Position numbers and translations under genes: made by a program. Shown here in pieces: positions 1 to 7,700 of a stretch of DNA of 10,303 bases. Every line of letters begins with the position of its first letter. The first letter of the stretch is position 1. This DNA comes from an uncultured Treponema sp. (GTDB taxonomy: Bacteria > Spirochaetota > Spirochaetia > Treponematales > Treponemataceae): contig NZ_CALHGC010000050.1 of the NCBI RefSeq assembly GCF_938029485.1, positions 1 to 10,303 on the forward strand. Reading direction: 5' to 3'. The notes beneath the pieces were generated by a model, which searched no databases, was not told the origin of the DNA, and saw nothing but the letters and a program-made list of their open reading frames with translations.

Positions 1-88
1 GCATCTACTGCGTCGTACGCCGAAAATAAATGCTCAACGTATCATAGATACGCCTCCGCTTTATTTTCGGCTAGCTCCTTGTATCTAC
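1..88. repeat. Nested palindrome with direct-repeat ends
   Basis: An outer 12-bp perfect inverted repeat, gccgaaaataaa at 19-30 against tttattttcggc at 60-71, encloses an inner 6-bp one, cgtatc at 38-43 against gatacg at 47-52 with a 3-nt loop. The whole is bordered by near-identical direct repeats, gcatctac at 1-8 and gtatctac at 81-88. The unit could fold as a large cruciform or RNA hairpin. It lies in a continuous reading frame. The structure resembles a dispersed palindromic repeat, but only one copy is in this window, so that is inference. Confidence 0.7.
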
Positions 89-243
89 ACCGTCTATTTG
101 CAAAAGCGCTTATTCTATTTACTGCTGCAAATAACTTATATACCGCTATTGAAAATCACTTGCGGTCAATTAAGGTACGCAGACGTTCATTGGTTGGTGA
201 ACTCGCTGTCTCTTCTATTTCCACATATATCAATTCAGGATAA
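1..243 (+). CDS. 3' end of an unidentified protein-coding gene (partial)
   Basis: Frame 1 is open from the first base to a TAA at 241-243, giving 80 codons with no start in view, so the gene would begin upstream of the window. The last 36 or so residues read like ordinary protein, for example NLYTAIENHLRSIKVRRRS followed by LVGELAVSSISTYINSG, with a basic cluster and hydrophobic positions in helical spacing. The first 30 codons coincide with the nested palindrome at 1-88, which therefore either is an in-frame insertion in the gene or marks where the frame stops being meaningful. I do not recognise the family. About 80 stop-free codons can occur by chance at this base composition, and another plus frame (98-295, TTG start) is open over part of the same stretch, so coding status is uncertain. 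Confidence 0.42.
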   Translation, partial: ASTASYAENKCSTYHRYASALFSASSLYLHRLFAKALILFTAANNLYTAIENHLRSIKVRRRSLVGELAVSSISTYINSG

Positions 244-302
244 TTTTCTTTTTTTATTAAGTATCACAAATTACAGGTGCGTTTTTCGCGCATGATATTG
301 AG

Positions 303-371
303 CCTACTTCGAATGTCCGAAGTAGGGGATTCCAAAGGGGTGTCCCCTTTGGTCGTCATTTTTCTTTTTTT
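303..371 (+). terminator. Two tandem hairpins with a downstream T-rich tract
   Basis: A 9-bp stem, cctacttcg at 303-311 against cgaagtagg at 318-326, is followed by a second perfect 9-bp stem, ccaaagggg at 332-340 against cccctttgg at 344-352 with a 3-nt loop. A T-rich tract follows at 359-371, interrupted by one C. The T tract starts six bases after the second stem, so it is not a textbook intrinsic terminator. Position and structure suit termination of whatever is transcribed through 1-243, or folding of a chemoreceptor leader transcript if the promoter lies further upstream. Confidence 0.4.
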
Positions 372-377
372 AGGGTC

Positions 378-429
378 GTAGGGAGCTTTTTTTTCTTTTT
401 ATCGAAAAAAAAGAAAAAAAGCTCCCTAC
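378..429. repeat. Long palindrome directly upstream of the chemoreceptor RBS
   Basis: gtagggagc at 378-386 pairs with gctccctac at 421-429. The pairing continues inward through a T-run (387-394) opposite an A-run (414-420), a C395-G413 pair and a further T/A stretch, with one bulged T and a loop near 401-407. The palindrome ends three bases before the ribosome binding site AAGGAG (432-437), which stands 7 nt from the ATG at 445. As RNA it would form a stem of about 20 bp touching the RBS, so it could affect initiation or stability of the chemoreceptor message. Its ends read TA-GGGAGC and GCTCCC-TA, a layout also compatible with a small TA-target insertion. Confidence 0.75.
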
Positions 430-444
430 ACAAGGAGATGTACC

Positions 445-2544
445 ATGAAAAACCGTTTTTCTATCCGCTATAAACTTATTCTTATCTTCGGTCTGTTGAT
501 TGCACTCGCTTCAAGTATTGAAGGTTTCCTTGCAATCAGAACGGCACGTAAAGCGGTAACGGAAAAGATTGAAGCGCATCTTATCGACAAAGCAGCCGAT
601 ACGGCAAATATTATTGACGGGCGCATTACCGCTTTTTTTCAGTTTCTCGAAGGCATTGCTCGTATGCCGGTATTAACGGATACGAACGTCTCATACGCCG
701 ATAAAATGGCACAACTAAAACTTGAGGCCGCGTTTAACGCACAAATAGTGGAACTGAACATCGTCGATATGCAAGGGAACAGACACAGCAGCGAAGGAAC
801 CGTTTTCAGCGTTTCGGACAGAGATTGGTTTAAAGCAGCGTCTTCGGGCAAAAACTTTTTTTCGGAGCCGTTGCAATCGCGTCTCCATGCCGGTAACTTA
901 ATTGCGGTATTTGCGGTTCCCATTTATAACGAACAGCGGCAAGTGGTTAATGTTCTTGCTGCAAATGTCGACGGGTTGTGGCTTTCCGACCAAATAAAAG
1001 ACATTGTTGTTGGAAAAACGGGAGTATGTTATATCATAGACTTGAACGGCGTAACGATTGCCGATCCCGATCCCGAAGTTGTAAAAAATCAAGAAAACAG
1101 CACTGAAGAAGCAAAAACCGATAATTCGTATTCAAGTATTGCGGCATTTGAAAAACGGGCAATAATGGAAACGGAACCCGGTACGGGATATTTTTATTGG
1201 GGCAAACGGCTTGATATAGCAGCCTTTGCGCGGATAAAGTCCAGCAGCTGGCCGGTTATAATCTCCGCTCCATCCGATGAATTTATGGGGACGGTAAACA
1301 CTCTCCGTGCTTCGATGATTATCATCGGCGTAATTATTTTGCTTACCGCGCTTATTGTTGTGTACTTTGTTGCCCGCACGATGGTAAAACCGGTGCAAAC
1401 TGTTGTTTCCGCTTTACGAAACATTGCGCAAGGAGAAGGAGATTTAACGGTACGTTTACCGATTACCGGAAACGATGAAGTTACCGACTTATCCGTATAC
1501 TTTAACGAAACGATTGCAAAGATCGGTGCTTCAATTCAGCAGGTTGGGATAAATTCAAATACAATGGAAGAAATCGGATCCGAGCTTTCATCTAATATGA
1601 CTGAGACTGCAAGCGCGGTAAATCAGATAAGCGCAAACATCGACGGGGTTAAGCAGCAGGCAATGACCCAAGCGGCAAGCGTTACCGAAACGGCTGCAAC
1701 CGTAGAAGAAATTGTCCGCACGATTAAGCAGCTGAATAACAGCATAGAAACACAGGCCGCAAGCGTTGCGCAGTCCTCGTCATCGGTAGACCAAATGCTT
1801 GCAAATATCGCTTCTATGGGACAAACGCTCGGTAAGACAGACGATGCTATTCAAGAACTCACTTCCGCTACAAGCGACGGCAAACATACCCTTGTTACTT
1901 CGAACAGCATTACTCAAAAGCTAGCCGAAGAATCAGGTTCGTTGATAGAGGCCTCAAGTGTCATACAGCATATTGCAAGTCAGACTAACTTGCTGGCGAT
2001 GAATGCGGCGATTGAAGCTGCCCATGCGGGTGAGGCAGGTAAAGGATTCGCCGTCGTCGCAGATGAAATCCGTAAGCTTGCCGAAGATTCCGCAACACAA
2101 GGCAAAACCATCACGGCCACTCTTAAAACCTTATCGGGAGAAATCGAAACACTCTCTGAATCTTCAAAAACAGCAGAGGAAAAATTCAACGCGATATTCA
2201 CCCTTGCGGAACAGGTTAAGGAAATGAGCGCCCGTTTAACCGAATCGATGAGAGAACAGGAACATGGCAGCAAGGAAGTGTCGACTGCGATTAAAAACAT
2301 CAGTATGGTAACAATGGAGGTACAAGCAGGATCTGAAGAGATGCTGAAAGGCGGGGAAGGCGTTGCTCAAGAAATGCGCAGACTCGATGACCTTACCCGC
2401 ATCATTACGATGAGCATGAACGAAATGGCCGCCGGCGCCGGGCAGATCAACAACGCCGTACAAGAAGTGAACGAAATTACTCAGAAAAATAAGCGGAATA
2501 TTGAGAGGTTGGCATCTGAGGTTTCCAAATTCAAAACCAATTAG
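445..2544 (+). CDS. Methyl-accepting chemotaxis protein with dCache sensor
   Basis: This is a 699-residue transmembrane chemoreceptor that would sense a ligand in the periplasm and control CheA/CheW. TM1 spans about residues 10-31 and TM2 about 289-310. Residues about 40-280 between them fit a dCache_1 sensor. HAMP follows at about 311-363, then the helical signalling domain at about 370-690, whose hairpin tip (about 511-546) shows the canonical [33 protein letters not shown] pattern. The sensor contains R126, W128, F129 and D176, echoing the R-W-Y...D set of amino-acid-binding dCache domains, but the downstream tyrosine position is not obvious. There is no C-terminal NWETF-type CheR/CheB tether. 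The start is set by AAGGAG at 432-437. The stop TAG lies at the junction with the transposase remnant. The family call is very safe; the ligand is unknown. Confidence 0.96.
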   Translation: MKNRFSIRYKLILIFGLLIALASSIEGFLAIRTARKAVTEKIEAHLIDKAADTANIIDGRITAFFQFLEGIARMPVLTDTNVSYADKMAQLKLEAAFNAQIVELNIVDMQGNRHSSEGTVFSVSDRDWFKAASSGKNFFSEPLQSRLHAGNLIAVFAVPIYNEQRQVVNVLAANVDGLWLSDQIKDIVVGKTGVCYIIDLNGVTIADPDPEVVKNQENSTEEAKTDNSYSSIAAFEKRAIMETEPGTGYFYWGKRLDIAAFARIKSSSWPVIISAPSDEFMGTVNTLRASMIIIGVIILLTALIVVYFVARTMVKPVQTVVSALRNIAQGEGDLTVRLPITGNDEVTDLSVYFNETIAKIGASIQQVGINSNTMEEIGSELSSNMTETASAVNQISANIDGVKQQAMTQAASVTETAATVEEIVRTIKQLNNSIETQAASVAQSSSSVDQMLANIASMGQTLGKTDDAIQELTSATSDGKHTLVTSNSITQKLAEESGSLIEASSVIQHIASQTNLLAMNAAIEAAHAGEAGKGFAVVADEIRKLAEDSATQGKTITATLKTLSGEIETLSESSKTAEEKFNAIFTLAEQVKEMSARLTESMREQEHGSKEVSTAIKNISMVTMEVQAGSEEMLKGGEGVAQEMRRLDDLTRIITMSMNEMAAGAGQINNAVQEVNEITQKNKRNIERLASEVSKFKTN

Positions 2545-2790
2545 GGAGTGTCGTACCGTTTTTTAGCTTCATTGATTGATGTTCTTATCTATGTCGCAGT
2601 CTTTACCCAGACACACTTTTTTCCGGTTTCGTTCCAGTTGCGTACAAAATTCATAATTCCTTTTTCAAGTTCTTGTACACTTGCCCAGCTCTCCCGTCTA
2701 ATACACTCGTTCAGCGACGGGCTGTTTTACGGGCGTGCTTTCGATATGTTCTATAAATGTCCGGTAGCTTTTGGTCAATTTTCATTTCCT
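2541..2790 (-). pseudogene. Decayed IS630-type transposase, 3' end remnant
   Basis: Reading the minus strand from about 2711 gives NECIRRESWASVQELEKG, then IMNFVRNWNETGKKCVWVKT, an in-frame TAG at 2589-2591, then [15 protein letters not shown] and a TAA at 2541-2543. The pattern of 'IRR-S', then 'S-V-ELE-I--F---WNE', then a W-x-K-T is the usual C-terminal tail of IS630-family DDE transposases. Further upstream, minus-strand codons in another frame (about 2730-2775) read TKSYRTFIEHIES, resembling the stretch before the second catalytic Asp. The DN-x-x-xH block and final catalytic Glu region that should separate the two pieces are missing. The remnant therefore has a premature stop, a frame change and an internal deletion, and cannot make a working enzyme. 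Family assignment is by motif memory only. Confidence 0.72.
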
Positions 2791-2801
2791 TATATGCATG
2801 A

Positions 2802-3254
2802 TTAGCTATTATATACATTTTGAAAATAATCAGCGGATATATACGCAATCATACGCTGTACTGCAGGAACACAATTTATCGGATCTAAATGAACATTGGG
2901 ATGAGCATTTCTAAACACTCTAAATACTTCATCGGCAAATGCTTGACCTATTTCAGTTACCCCTTGAAAATCCAAAATAACTTCTAAAAATTTATCAAAT
3001 CTCGTAATAAGTCTTTTTGCCTGTGAACGGGACAGTAGCAGTTCGCCTTCATGTTCCATAAGCTTTACCGGTATACGGGTTTTATAAAAACCGGGCTGTT
3101 TATCCGGATCTGCATACTCATTAAAAATATCTGAAATATTTAAATGTGATTTTTTCTCAATCAACATCGAAACCACAGTACCTAATACGGACGCAGAATT
3201 TTCAAGTAACCAGTCATTTTCATGATGTCCGCTGAAAAATAAAGTATCAGACAA
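2802..3254 (-). pseudogene. 5'-truncated ATPase/STAS-like (DUF4325) protein
   Basis: The open frame gives 150 residues. Residues about 60-145 (KTRIPVKLMEHEGELLLSRS, QAKRLITRFDKFLEVILDF, then GVTEIGQAFADEVFRVFRN) match the STAS-like DUF4325 domain as I know it. In full-length proteins this domain follows a GHKL-type ATPase domain. Residues about 5-31 (LFFSGHHENDWL, then VLGTVVSMLIE) look like the last strand segments of such an ATPase, so the N-terminal ATP-binding part with its N-box and G-boxes is absent. There is no ATG: the only candidate start is TTG at 3254-3252 with no ribosome binding site, and an in-frame TAA lies five codons further upstream, inside the AT-rich repeat at 3261-3273. 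I read it as a gene cut at that repeat. A small free-standing STAS-like protein is a less likely alternative. Confidence 0.68.
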
Positions 3255-3260
3255 AATAAT

Positions 3261-3273
3261 TAATTCTTAATTA
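3261..3273. repeat. 13-bp flanking repeat, left copy
   Basis: taattcttaatta is repeated exactly at 4253-4265, on the other side of the Rpn gene. The motif is itself a small palindrome (TAATT/AATTA around CTT). It supplies the stop that closes the truncated DUF4325 frame upstream and is directly followed by tgaatta. The extended form aattctta-atta-tgaatta recurs at 4317-4331 without the central four bases. Confidence 0.7.
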
Positions 3274-3312
3274 TGAATTAGCGAAGAATTTTCCTTATTT
3301 TTCCGGCCATTT

Positions 3313-3342
3313 TTGCATTCGTGCTTTATAAGTAGTTATATA
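3313..3342 (+). promoter_or_regulatory. Possible promoter of the Rpn gene
   Basis: TTGCAT at 3313-3318 and TATATA at 3337-3342 are 18 bp apart and stand just upstream of a strong ribosome binding site, GGAGG at 3348-3352. That site lies 9 nt before the ATG at 3362 and fixes the start. The -10 to RBS distance is very short, leaving almost no leader, so the promoter assignment is weak while the RBS is convincing. Confidence 0.3.
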
Positions 3343-3361
3343 TTCACGGAGGTAAATTACT

Positions 3362-4255
3362 ATGAAGAAGCACAACCGCAGATACAAAGATTCGGTATTT
3401 GTAGATTTTTTTAGCGAAGACAAAACCGCAAAAGCGAACTTTTTATCGCTGTACAATGCACTGCACGGTACGAGCTATCAATCTACCGCTATTTTGAAAA
3501 ACATACGGCTGAAACAAGTGCTCTACATGAGCTTCGCTAACGATGTATCGTATCTTGTTGATAATAAAATTATCGTACTTGCAGAGCATCAATCGACCAT
3601 CAACCCCAATATGCCGATCAGATGTCTGGAATACATTGCTCGCTTATACGAACAGTTCTATAAATCGAAAGAAAAGTATAGCCGTAAACAGCTTGCTATT
3701 CCAACACCGGAATTTTATGCGTTTTACAATGGGAAAGAATCGTATAGTGATAATTCAGTCTTAAAGCTATCCGATGCATTCATCCAAAAACATGATAAGT
3801 ATGCTCTTGAATTATCCGTAAAAGTGATTAATATCAATTATGATAAAGGAAGCCGAATACTCAAAAGCTGTAAGCCGCTGTGGCAGTACAGTTTGTTTGT
3901 AGATTCTGTACGCCGCCATGCTGCTATTGATAGAGAATACGGCTTTGAAAATGCGATTAAAGAATGCATTCAAAATGATATTTTAAGGGACTATCTACAG
4001 CGTAAGTCGAAGGAGGTTCTGAATATGTTAATAGGCGAATATGATTATGATACCGATATAGCAGTGCAACGAGAAGAGAGTTTTGAGATCGGCCTTGCTG
4101 AAGGAGAAGCACGAGGCAAATCCATCGGTCTAGCCGAAGGTTCCCGCAAAAAAGCGCTCGAAACGGCAAAAAATCTCTTGCAATTCGGCCTTTCGCGGGA
4201 AAAGATAGCGCAAGCAACCGGTCTTACCCAAGCAGAGGTTGAATCGATAAACTAA
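3362..4255 (+). CDS. Rpn-family recombination-promoting nuclease / putative transposase
   Basis: This is a 297-residue protein of the Rpn (PD-(D/E)XK, PDDEXK_2-type) family; characterised members are DNA endonucleases that stimulate RecA-independent recombination. The N-terminus has the family opening YKDSVFVDFFS (8-18). The catalytic core is visible as ND61VSYLVD67 followed by E75-H-Q77 in LAEHQSTINPNMPIR (73-87), matching the usual D...E-x-Q arrangement, so the active site looks intact. The C-terminal tail has a GLAEGEARG...GLAEG pattern (244-260) and ends in a helix-turn-helix-like segment, FGLSREKIAQATGLTQ (275-290), as often seen in this family. The length is normal. The gene stands alone, opposite in strand to its flanking remnants and bounded by exact 13-bp repeats. 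It has a strong RBS. It may be selfish or act in DNA exchange; its target is unknown. Confidence 0.9.
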   Translation: MKKHNRRYKDSVFVDFFSEDKTAKANFLSLYNALHGTSYQSTAILKNIRLKQVLYMSFANDVSYLVDNKIIVLAEHQSTINPNMPIRCLEYIARLYEQFYKSKEKYSRKQLAIPTPEFYAFYNGKESYSDNSVLKLSDAFIQKHDKYALELSVKVININYDKGSRILKSCKPLWQYSLFVDSVRRHAAIDREYGFENAIKECIQNDILRDYLQRKSKEVLNMLIGEYDYDTDIAVQREESFEIGLAEGEARGKSIGLAEGSRKKALETAKNLLQFGLSREKIAQATGLTQAEVESIN

Positions 4256-4265
4256 TTCTTAATTA
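4253..4265. repeat. 13-bp flanking repeat, right copy
   Basis: taattcttaatta is identical to 3261-3273. Its first three bases are the TAA stop of the Rpn gene and its end merges with the A-run (4266-4270) that forms the T-tract of a minus-strand terminator. A related site, aattcttatgaatta, follows at 4317-4331. Confidence 0.7.
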
Positions 4266-4310
4266 AAAAAGCCGTCTCACGCAGGATTTCTCCAACGCAA
4301 AACGGCTTTC
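4265..4310 (-). terminator. Intrinsic terminator read on the minus strand
   Basis: On the minus strand aaagccgt (from 4309) pairs with acggcttt (ending 4267) and is followed by a run of six T. Inside the 26-nt loop a small gga-GAAA-tcc hairpin can form. On the plus strand the stem is followed only by TTTC, so termination is better supported in the minus direction. That fits it being the surviving terminator of the minus-strand remnant ending at 4329. It could also act weakly for the convergent Rpn gene. Confidence 0.55.
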
Positions 4311-4328
4311 ATACTCAATTCTTATGAA

Positions 4329-4633
4329 TTACTCCCACCCTATCGTGTAAATCGCCTTTACGGTTCCCTTCGAACGGGTTTCATCATGGTTATTCGTGCG
4401 GAGGGGTTAATACCCGCCGTCCACGGCAACGCTTGCGTCGGGGTTGTTGATTAACCCTGATCACAAAACCGGACGGTAAAACAAACAGTATTTTCCACCA
4501 AGCTCCCTTCCGAAACCCCAACTGTTAACGCATACGCGATGCGCATACCAATGCAGCAGTTTTCAGAAACTGACGTTTCTTCAACTGTTGCATTATAATA
4601 CACGCTTTTTAGCTGCCTAACGATGCAGCATGG
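4329..4633 (-). pseudogene. Frameshifted C-terminal remnant related to the adjacent lipoprotein
   Basis: No intact gene lies in 4256-4700. The minus strand ends with KGTVKAIYTIGWE and a TAA (4329-4331), close in form to the ending EVTYTLKWE of the intact lipoprotein at 4701. Upstream in the same frame is an in-frame TAA (4407-4409), preceded by GLINNPDASVAVDGG. At about 4455-4460 the readable frame shifts by one, and from there back to 4633 about 60 codons are open, including TVEETSVSENCCIG and SLVENTVCFTVRFCDQG. Combined across one frameshift and one stop, this is a plausible protein tail. I infer a decayed paralogue, or a duplicated 3' end, of the lipoprotein family; the same stretch could also be a dispersed repeat. 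It is followed by a fitting minus-strand terminator. Confidence 0.55.
4550..4594. repeat. Interrupted hairpin with a 12-bp outer stem
   Basis: aatgcagcagtt at 4550-4561 pairs with aactgttgcatt at 4583-4594 with a single G-T wobble. After a small internal loop, agaaac at 4565-4570 pairs with gtttct at 4575-4580 around a TGAC tetraloop. Neither strand has a T-run after the stem, so it is not a typical terminator. It lies about 107 bp past the stop of the minus-strand lipoprotein gene and inside the degenerate remnant. Confidence 0.6.
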
Positions 4634-4700
4634 TTATCGCCTCGGACACGGAAGCATATCACTACAATTACAAATTACCCATTAGCGCATTACCAATTAA

Positions 4701-7700
4701 TCACTCCCACTTCAAGGTATAGGTTACTTCTGCGGCACCTACTGCAAAATTACTATAATTATCAACATAATAGTTAATGATAAAGTCTTTTGTCTGCCCG
4801 CGTTTTAATACAAAATTTTCATCAAAAGAAGCGGTAACATTTGGAATATTAAAATTATTCTCTATAGCTGCTTTTTTACAAGTCCATTCGTCTTTTGCCT
4901 TATCATAGACGAACTCTACAACACTTTGACCATATCCTGAAAGATACTGCTTATCTATGGTAGTATTAGACCATTTTTTATCATATTTTACCAGTTTTGT
5001 GTCCAAGCGGAAAAATTGAGTTTCAGGTAATTGTGCAAATTCCTTCATAGTCGAATTTGATGAGGTAATTGCCTCACCTTTATTCAATTTTCTTATTTTT
5101 GAAACTTGAGTGAATGCATTAGTCGTATCTTCACCATTGTAGATAGACCACAGTGATTGATAATTATCAGTATCATACTCTGCAGCAGTATTAAAAATCT
5201 GAGCTTTAAAGTTATAGACAAAATATGCATGATCAGGATTTTTGTTCCCCGAACCATGATCACAGCATAAAGTTATATTTTCCAGTTTCTTTGCCGTAAT
5301 CGTCAGTTTCCGCGTATCAGGTATTTTCCGTATCACAACCCTAACCGTTTCCTGCTTGGTAACCGTTATAGATGCGCTGAGTTTGTTTTCAGCAATGTCA
5401 GTCACGCCGTCCCACCGCAGCACCTCGTATCCGGCATCTGCTTGAGCAAGGAAGGTTACTTTTTTCCCTTTTTTAACATAATCACCTGTCTGAATCACTT
5501 TTTGATCATAAATAGCAGTTATACCGCCTTTACCTTCTCTATCAAAAAAGATTTTATACGCTTCTTCTACTTCTACTTTTGCAACAGCAGAGGTTCTGGT
5601 TGCAGTTTTCTTACCGTCAACCTTATCGTTTGTATTCGTAGCAACACAATAATAGTATTCGGTTTTTACCGAAGCAGTATCTACGTTTAAATTGAGCGTT
5701 GCAGAGATTTCTCCGTTTAGTTTTGTTCCATTTTCATTACTATCAGAAGTGTTTTTATACCATTGATAAGAAACCTTTCCCATATCTGTTGAAAGAGCTT
5801 CCACTTTAAGACTTATAGAGCCTGAGGTGTTTATAGGAAGAGTCTTGCTTTCAGGCTCTTTAATAATTTTAGGCTGAGCTGCATCCGTATAGAGCGGGCC
5901 TGAACTTATCAATAGCTTCACAGCATCGGTTTTTACCGTATCGGTCTTACCGTTAGAAGAATTTGTATTGGTTACTTCACAATATATGTAGCAATCTGTT
6001 GCGACAGTTCTATTAGGCCGGTAAGTATACAATACTTCACCATCTATTAATGTTCCGCCCTCATTCGATTGATAGTCATTTTTATACCACTTATATGAAA
6101 GCGTTTCTCCATCAGGCACAGGGGCGGCTTTGACCGTCATAACAGCATCTTCTGTTGAGTTTAAAGGTATCCGCAATGCCTTAGGTTGAGCTAAGATAAG
6201 GGGGCGTGCAACAGTATAGTCAGAATTTTCTGTTCTAATAACCTCAGTTTTATTTTTCTTAATCTTATTGCGGTAGGGAGAAAAGCCCGCACCACTTGAC
6301 TTTTTCTCGGCAGGCTTGGTAAATATAGGATTCTTCTGTGCAGTATAGTTATTATTGGTAATATTTTGCTTTATCCAGCTATACAATACAACCAGACCGT
6401 CCTCTTTAACATAACCGACAGGGTCGCTTAAATAAAAAGGTTCATCGAATTGTTTATGACTTCCGCTTGGCGGAGCTGCATAATCGGTCCACCCGCCGGG
6501 AACCCCTAAACTGCTTATAGAAGCGGGATCACTGTAGTAAAAGAGAAATTTAGAATGAGTATCAACACAGAACATTGAGTTATCAAGGTCTACCCCGCCC
6601 GATGCCGTAAAACGGTAAAAATAAAAGCGTTTTTCTTTTTCCGCATCAAAAAGAGGAGGAGTAATCCCGCCCCATCGATCCGTCCTTGACTTATAGCGGT
6701 AAAATTTTACATTGCCCATATGTTTTAGGCCGGAACCAAAATCAGGGCCTGCATATTGCTCAGGCAAACCCGACCATGAGTCAGGCTTAAACTTATAAGA
6801 AGCAATATTAGAGCCGTTATCAAAGGCATTAATATAAACTACCCATTCATCAAATTTCGATGCAGGAAAGCTGTAATCTTTATCATAATAGGTAAAGGGG
6901 TCTATTTCTTCGGTTATGGTGTTTATCTTTACAACATATTTTTTATTACCGTTTTTATCCACAGGATTATATACAGCTGCAGCATTTCTTTTGACGGTAA
7001 ACTTCATATTCCAGTCTAAGTATTTACCCTCTTTTCCTTCAACTGAAATTTCCGCATTTACACTATCATTACCATCAAATTTTATAGGGTTAGGTTTAAG
7101 TTTTACAGGGAGGTTATCAAAGGTCTTAAATATGACAACTATATCATCCTCGGTTATTTGCGTTACATTTGAAGGAACACTCACTTCTTTTCCGATTTCG
7201 CTTTTAATACCCTGCACATACATTTCCAGAGGTTCCAAAGCAACATCTTCGTTTTCATCTCGCTTTCCTCTAGTTACTGATACAACATGGGCAAAGTCTT
7301 TGTATTGACCTTTTAGCGCCTTTACAGAAATTTTTACATCAATGGTTTCATCTTCTTTTAGCTCAAGGCTGTTTTTCTCTAAGACAACAGGAATAACGGG
7401 TGTTTCCGTGCCGCAAATGAACTCCGCCCTAATATCAGCTGCCGAGAGTATGTTTTTTTTATAAGGAAGAGTTACACTTCCACTCATTGCATTTTCGTCG
7501 GCAATTGTAAGGCTTTTCAATATCAAGTCGAAAGGTTCATTTTGTGTAATTTTGATAACCTTTGTAACTTCACCGTATTTAGCTTGCATATCCTTTATTT
7601 TTATCGTTACAGGGACTACTTTTCCTGCAACCAAGGGGGCACCGTCCCCATTAATTTCCACACTTACTTCAACTTTTTCCATAGTTGATAAAGAGCTTAC

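Noticed and set aside
98..295. TTG-started plus frame of 65 codons
   Set aside because: It overlaps the more protein-like frame 1 that ends at 243, lacks an RBS and is Leu/Phe-rich in a low-complexity way.
2548..2805. Plus-strand frame of 85 codons after the chemoreceptor
   Set aside because: The minus strand of the same interval reads as an IS630-type transposase tail, which explains the openness. The plus product has no recognisable features and starts with GTG directly after another stop.
4525..4593. Minus-strand mini-ORF of 22 codons beginning MQQLKKRQFLKTAALV
   Set aside because: It lies within the degenerate remnant and on the 4550-4594 hairpin, has no RBS, and is best explained as a shifted frame of the remnant.
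4404..4633. Integron attC site, suggested by the gcctaac at 4614-4620, gttaac motifs and long imperfect hairpins
   Set aside because: No pair of inverted core sites (RYYYAAC with GTTRRRY) frames a hairpin of the right size, there is no integrase in view, and the stretch reads better as a protein-gene remnant.
2541..4640. Intact defence island
   Set aside because: Apart from the Rpn nuclease every gene trace here is broken, and none of them forms a recognisable toxin-antitoxin, restriction or CRISPR unit.
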